Below are positions 4,348 through 7,854 of a DNA stretch of 7,854 bases, in pieces (the first letter of the stretch is position 1; every line of letters begins with the position of its first letter). This stretch comes from Enterobacteriaceae bacterium (GTDB lineage Bacteria > Pseudomonadota > Gammaproteobacteria > Enterobacterales > Enterobacteriaceae). Where the stretch lies: positions 1 to 7,854 of the forward strand of contig JALAGK010000467.1 in NCBI GenBank assembly GCA_022712475.1, read 5' to 3'. The notes beneath the pieces are model-generated. The model was given only the letters and a program-made list of their open reading frames with translations, ran no database searches and was not told the DNA's origin. The translations under genes and the position numbers were made by a program.

Positions 4348-7300
4348 CAGGCTGGCGTTACCGCCTGCTGCTGCAGTGTTCACACTGAGCGATCGCTCAA
4401 CATACAGCCGCTCCAGCAACACATTAGTTTCGCCATGGGCGAATCCCTGCACCGTGACAATCGCGCCGTCGCGGACCGCCACTTTTTCACACAGTTCGCG
4501 CAGCTGATCGGAATGCCCGTGATAAATTACGGCATCGAATGGCTGGTTGTAGAGCGCGTCAGGTTTCACGAGGGTGATGTGTTGTTTCACCGCCTCAGGC
4601 AGCTTTTTGACCAGCTCACGCTGCACATCGGCATCAGCCCACAGCACCCGGCTGCCAACGGCAGTAACCGCGGCAAGCTGAGTTAGCGCATCCTGCTCGT
4701 TGTCTGCCACGCACAGCACGCGCTCGCGTGGCATCAGGCTATAACTGTTGCGCTCGCCGGTAGGACCGGGCAGCAAACGCAGTGTGCCGCTTTGGGCGCG
4801 TTCGGCAAGGGCCAGGCACAAGGCATGCAGCTCTGGGCGGTTTTGTGCCCAGTCGCTCAACGCCTGATGGGCGCTTTGCAGTGCGGTCTTCATCTGGGTA
4901 TCAACCGGCTTCTCAGCGTCCTGGCGTGCCAGCGTGACCTGAACGGCGCCTTCCGGGCGGTGACTCAGCAGGCGGTACAGATAGAGTGGGCCGCCAGCCT
5001 TGGGTCCGGTTCCGGACAATCCCTCGCCGCCAAACGGCTGCACACCAACCACTGCACCGACCATGTTGCGGTTGACGTACAGGTTACCCACGTGCGCCTG
5101 GCTGGTGACCTGAGCGATGGTTTCATCAATGCGGGTGTGCACGCCAAGCGTCAGGCCATAACCGGCGTCGTTGATCTGCTTAATCAGTGCATTAAGGTTC
5201 TCACGGCGGTAGCGCACCACGTGCAGCACCGGGCCAAAGACCTCGCGCTTGAGCTCGTCAAAGCTTTCCAGTTCAATAAGCGTTGGTGCCACAAAGGTGC
5301 CATTTTGCCAGTCGCGCGCATCAAGGCTGTTTTCCATTGCGGCCTGGAAGACGTGGCGACCCTTGGCGCGCAGTGTCTGGATGTGGCGCTCGATATTGTC
5401 ACGGGCATCGGTATCAATCACCGGACCGATATCCGTCGTCAGGCGCCCTGGGTTACCCATGCGGCACTCGGCCATTGCCCCTTTGAGCATCTTCAGCGTG
5501 TGTTCGGCGACTTCTTCCTGTACGCACAGAACACGCAGTGCCGAGCAGCGCTGGCCTGCACTGTCGAACGCGGAGGAGAGCCCGTCAATCACTACTTGCT
5601 CGGTCAGCGCGGAAGAGTCGACAATCATGGCGTTCAGGCCGCCGGTTTCAGCAATGAGCGGGGTCGGGCGACCCTGGGCATCAAGACGGCTGGCGATATT
5701 GCGCTGCAACAGCGTCGCGACTTCGGTCGAGCCAGTGAACATCACGCCGCGTACGCGTTCGTCACCTGTCAGGCGGGCACCTACCGTTTCACCGCGTCCT
5801 GGCAGCAGTTGCACCACACCCGGCGGCACGCCTGCTTCCAGCAGAATATTAATTCCCTGTGCGGCAATCAGCGGCGTCTGTTCTGCTGGTTTTGCCAGCA
5901 CACAGTTGCCCGCTGCCAGTGCTGCGGCAATCTGGCCGGTAAAGATGGCGAGCGGGAAGTTCCACGGGCTAATGCACACCACGGGGCCGAGCGGGCGATG
6001 TGTTTCGTTATCAAAATCATGGCGTACCTGGCAGGCGTAGTAGCGCAGGAAATCCACGGCTTCGCGTACTTCGGCAATGGCGTTGCTGAAGGTTTTGCCC
6101 GCTTCGCGCACCAGAATGCCGATAAGAGTCTGAGTCTGGTCCTCCATCAATACCGCAGCGCGATCCAGCACAGCGGCACGCTCGGCTGGCGGCGTGGCAA
6201 ACCAGATAGGAGCCTGATTAACGGCACTGTCCAGCGCGCGGGCGATTTCCTCTTCGCTGGCTTCACGCACGAAACCGACAATATCTGCCGGGCAGGCAGG
6301 GTTAACCACCGGCTCCATATTACCTTCACTCACGTCTTCCTCAAGGCGTGGCAGTGCCAGCCATTTCTGACTTGCGCTGTTAAGTAACGCGGAAGAGAGC
6401 GAGGCAAGGCGATGTTCGTTTGCCAGATCCAATCCTGCTGAGTTGGCTCTGTCGTTACCGTACAGCTCGCGCGGCAGCGGGATTTTCGGGTGTGGCAGGC
6501 CGAGCACACCTTCGCGTGCCGCCATTTTCTCAACGGCTTCAACCGGGTCGGCGACCAGCTCATCAATTGGCAGCGTGGCATCAGCAATACGGTTCACAAA
6601 CGAGGTGTTGGCACCGTTTTCCAGCAGGCGGCGCACCAGATAAGCCAGCAGCGTTTCATGGGTGCCAACCGGTGCGTAAATGCGGCATGGGCGGTTTAGT
6701 TTTCCATCGGCGATTTTACCCACCACCTGCTCATACAGTGGTTCTCCCATACCGTGCAGGCACTGGAATTCATACTGACCCGGGTAGTAGTTCTGACCGG
6801 CCAGTTGATAGATAGCGGCCAGCGAATGGGCGTTATGGGTGGCAAACTGCGGGTAAATCAGACTCGGTACGGACAGCAGTTTTTTGGCGCAGGCGAGATA
6901 GGAGATATCGGTATACACCTTGCGGGTATAAACCGGGTATCCCTCCAGGCCTTCTACCTGAGCGCGTTTGATTTCACTGTCCCAGTACGCGCCTTTCACC
7001 AGACGAATCATCAGACGGCGACGGCTGCGGGTGGCAAGGTCAATTAACGAGTCAATGACAAATGGGCAGCGCTTCATGTAGGCCTGGATAACAAAACCAA
7101 TACCGTTCCAGCCTTCCAGTTCTGGCTCAAAGCACAGCTTCTCCAGCAGATCGAGGGAGATTTCTAAGCGGTCGGCTTCTTCAGCGTCGATATTGATACC
7201 CACATCATACTGACGTGCCAGCAGGGTGAGCGACTTCAGCCGTGGGTACAGCTCATCCATTACGCGGTCATACTGGGCGCGGCTGTAGCGCGGGTGCAGG

Positions 7301-7854
7301 GCTGAGAGCTTAATCGAAATGCCTGGACCTTCATAAATACCGCGGCCATTAGAGGCTTTGCCGATAGCGTGAATCGCCTGCTGGTAGGACACCATATAGG
7401 CCTGGGCATCGGCGGCGGTGAGGGCGGCTTCGCCGAGCATATCGTAAGAGTAGCGAAAGCCCTTATCTTCAAGTTTGCGGGCGTTTGCCAGTGCTTCGGC
7501 AATGGTTTCGCCAGTCACAAACTGTTCACCCATCAGGCGCATTGCCATATCAACGCCTTTACGGATAAGCGGTTCGCCACTCTTACCGATGATGCGGTTG
7601 AGCGAGCGCGACAGGTTAGCTTCGTTATGGGTAGAGACCAGACGGCCAGTGAACAGCAGCCCCCAGGTGGCCGCATTAACAAACAGCGACGGGCTGCGAC
7701 CAATGTGCGACTGCCAGTTACCGTTACTGATCTTGTCGCGAATGAGCGCATCGCGCGTGGCTTTATCCGGGATGCGCAGCAGCGCTTCGGCAAGGCACAT
7801 CAGTGCCACGCCTTCTTGCGAAGACAGCGAAAACTCCTGCAACAGCCCCTGCAC
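4333..7854 (-). CDS. putA: Bifunctional proline dehydrogenase / L-glutamate gamma-semialdehyde dehydrogenase PutA (5' end outside window)
   Basis: PutA oxidises proline to glutamate in two steps at the inner membrane. The FAD-dependent proline dehydrogenase passes electrons to quinone, and the NAD-dependent P5C dehydrogenase makes glutamate. In enterics PutA also represses put genes through an N-terminal ribbon-helix-helix. Here 1173 residues are visible; the GTG at the edge is an internal codon. Counting catalytic residues places local residue 1 at E. coli residue 148 of 1320, so the DNA-binding domain is outside the window. The dehydrogenase barrel has GISIKLSALHPRY and the RIYAPVGTHETLLAYLVRR signature with R408-R409 (E. 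coli R555-R556). The aldehyde dehydrogenase part has CISPWNFPLAIFTGQ, catalytic C770 in AGQRCSALR (C917) and E736 in AETGG (E883). The C-terminal end SVNTAAAGGNASLMTIG is conserved. No gap or frameshift occurs. putP would be expected, divergent, beyond the right edge. Confidence 0.98.
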   Translation of the reverse strand: MQGLLQEFSLSSQEGVALMCLAEALLRIPDKATRDALIRDKISNGNWQSHIGRSPSLFVNAATWGLLFTGRLVSTHNEANLSRSLNRIIGKSGEPLIRKGVDMAMRLMGEQFVTGETIAEALANARKLEDKGFRYSYDMLGEAALTAADAQAYMVSYQQAIHAIGKASNGRGIYEGPGISIKLSALHPRYSRAQYDRVMDELYPRLKSLTLLARQYDVGINIDAEEADRLEISLDLLEKLCFEPELEGWNGIGFVIQAYMKRCPFVIDSLIDLATRSRRRLMIRLVKGAYWDSEIKRAQVEGLEGYPVYTRKVYTDISYLACAKKLLSVPSLIYPQFATHNAHSLAAIYQLAGQNYYPGQYEFQCLHGMGEPLYEQVVGKIADGKLNRPCRIYAPVGTHETLLAYLVRRLLENGANTSFVNRIADATLPIDELVADPVEAVEKMAAREGVLGLPHPKIPLPRELYGNDRANSAGLDLANEHRLASLSSALLNSASQKWLALPRLEEDVSEGNMEPVVNPACPADIVGFVREASEEEIARALDSAVNQAPIWFATPPAERAAVLDRAAVLMEDQTQTLIGILVREAGKTFSNAIAEVREAVDFLRYYACQVRHDFDNETHRPLGPVVCISPWNFPLAIFTGQIAAALAAGNCVLAKPAEQTPLIAAQGINILLEAGVPPGVVQLLPGRGETVGARLTGDERVRGVMFTGSTEVATLLQRNIASRLDAQGRPTPLIAETGGLNAMIVDSSALTEQVVIDGLSSAFDSAGQRCSALRVLCVQEEVAEHTLKMLKGAMAECRMGNPGRLTTDIGPVIDTDARDNIERHIQTLRAKGRHVFQAAMENSLDARDWQNGTFVAPTLIELESFDELKREVFGPVLHVVRYRRENLNALIKQINDAGYGLTLGVHTRIDETIAQVTSQAHVGNLYVNRNMVGAVVGVQPFGGEGLSGTGPKAGGPLYLYRLLSHRPEGAVQVTLARQDAEKPVDTQMKTALQSAHQALSDWAQNRPELHALCLALAERAQSGTLRLLPGPTGERNSYSLMPRERVLCVADNEQDALTQLAAVTAVGSRVLWADADVQRELVKKLPEAVKQHITLVKPDALYNQPFDAVIYHGHSDQLRELCEKVAVRDGAIVTVQGFAHGETNVLLERLYVERSLSVNTAAAGGNASLMTIG

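Noticed and set aside
4792..6387. A 531-codon open frame on the plus strand opposite putA.
   Set aside because: It lies wholly antisense to a highly conserved part of putA, and its translation has no recognisable domain. Long antisense frames are common opposite GC-rich genes with strong codon bias.

Overview
The window reads as ordinary chromosomal core sequence of a gammaproteobacterium of the family Enterobacteriaceae. Agp, YccJ, WrbA, YmdF, RutR and PutA are all recognisable as close relatives of the E. coli / Salmonella proteins and lie in the familiar order agp - yccJ - wrbA - ymdF - rutR - putA. I cannot fix the genus from sequence alone. I see no prophage, insertion sequence, CRISPR array, tRNA or rRNA, and no break in any gene.

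Layout, left to right. Positions 1-221 hold the 3' end of a YbdG-like mechanosensitive channel gene (+), closed by a hairpin terminator. agp (+, 376-1626) encodes periplasmic glucose-1-phosphatase and converges on the wrbA-yccJ operon (-, 2511 to 1668), with a GC-rich hairpin between them. A 393-base intergenic region (2512-2904) carries a good wrbA promoter candidate, an RpoS-like ymdF promoter candidate and several unexplained short motifs. ymdF (+, 2905-3081) is a 58-residue KGG-repeat stress protein followed by a strong terminator. rutR (+, 3249-3884) follows directly. It is convergent with, and overlaps by three bases, a small secreted LprI/DUF1311-family gene (-, 3881-4276). That gene lies behind a terminator at the 3' end of putA (-, 4333-7854), which runs off the right edge and lacks about its first 147 residues.

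Functionally, the genes serve periplasmic sugar-phosphate use (Agp), quinone and oxidative-stress protection (WrbA, YmdF), pyrimidine sensing (RutR) and proline catabolism (PutA). The main departure from E. coli K-12 is that the rutABCDEFG pyrimidine-degradation operon, which sits between ymdF and rutR there, is absent. Only its regulator remains, and a small secreted protein gene sits between rutR and putA. As I recall it, Salmonella has a similar arrangement, so this is probably lineage variation rather than a new system.

The most interesting open points are the target set of the orphan RutR, the expression of the LprI-like gene from the putA 3' end (terminator plus a buried promoter candidate), and the motif-rich wrbA-ymdF intergenic region. 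I did not find a convincing new multi-gene system.
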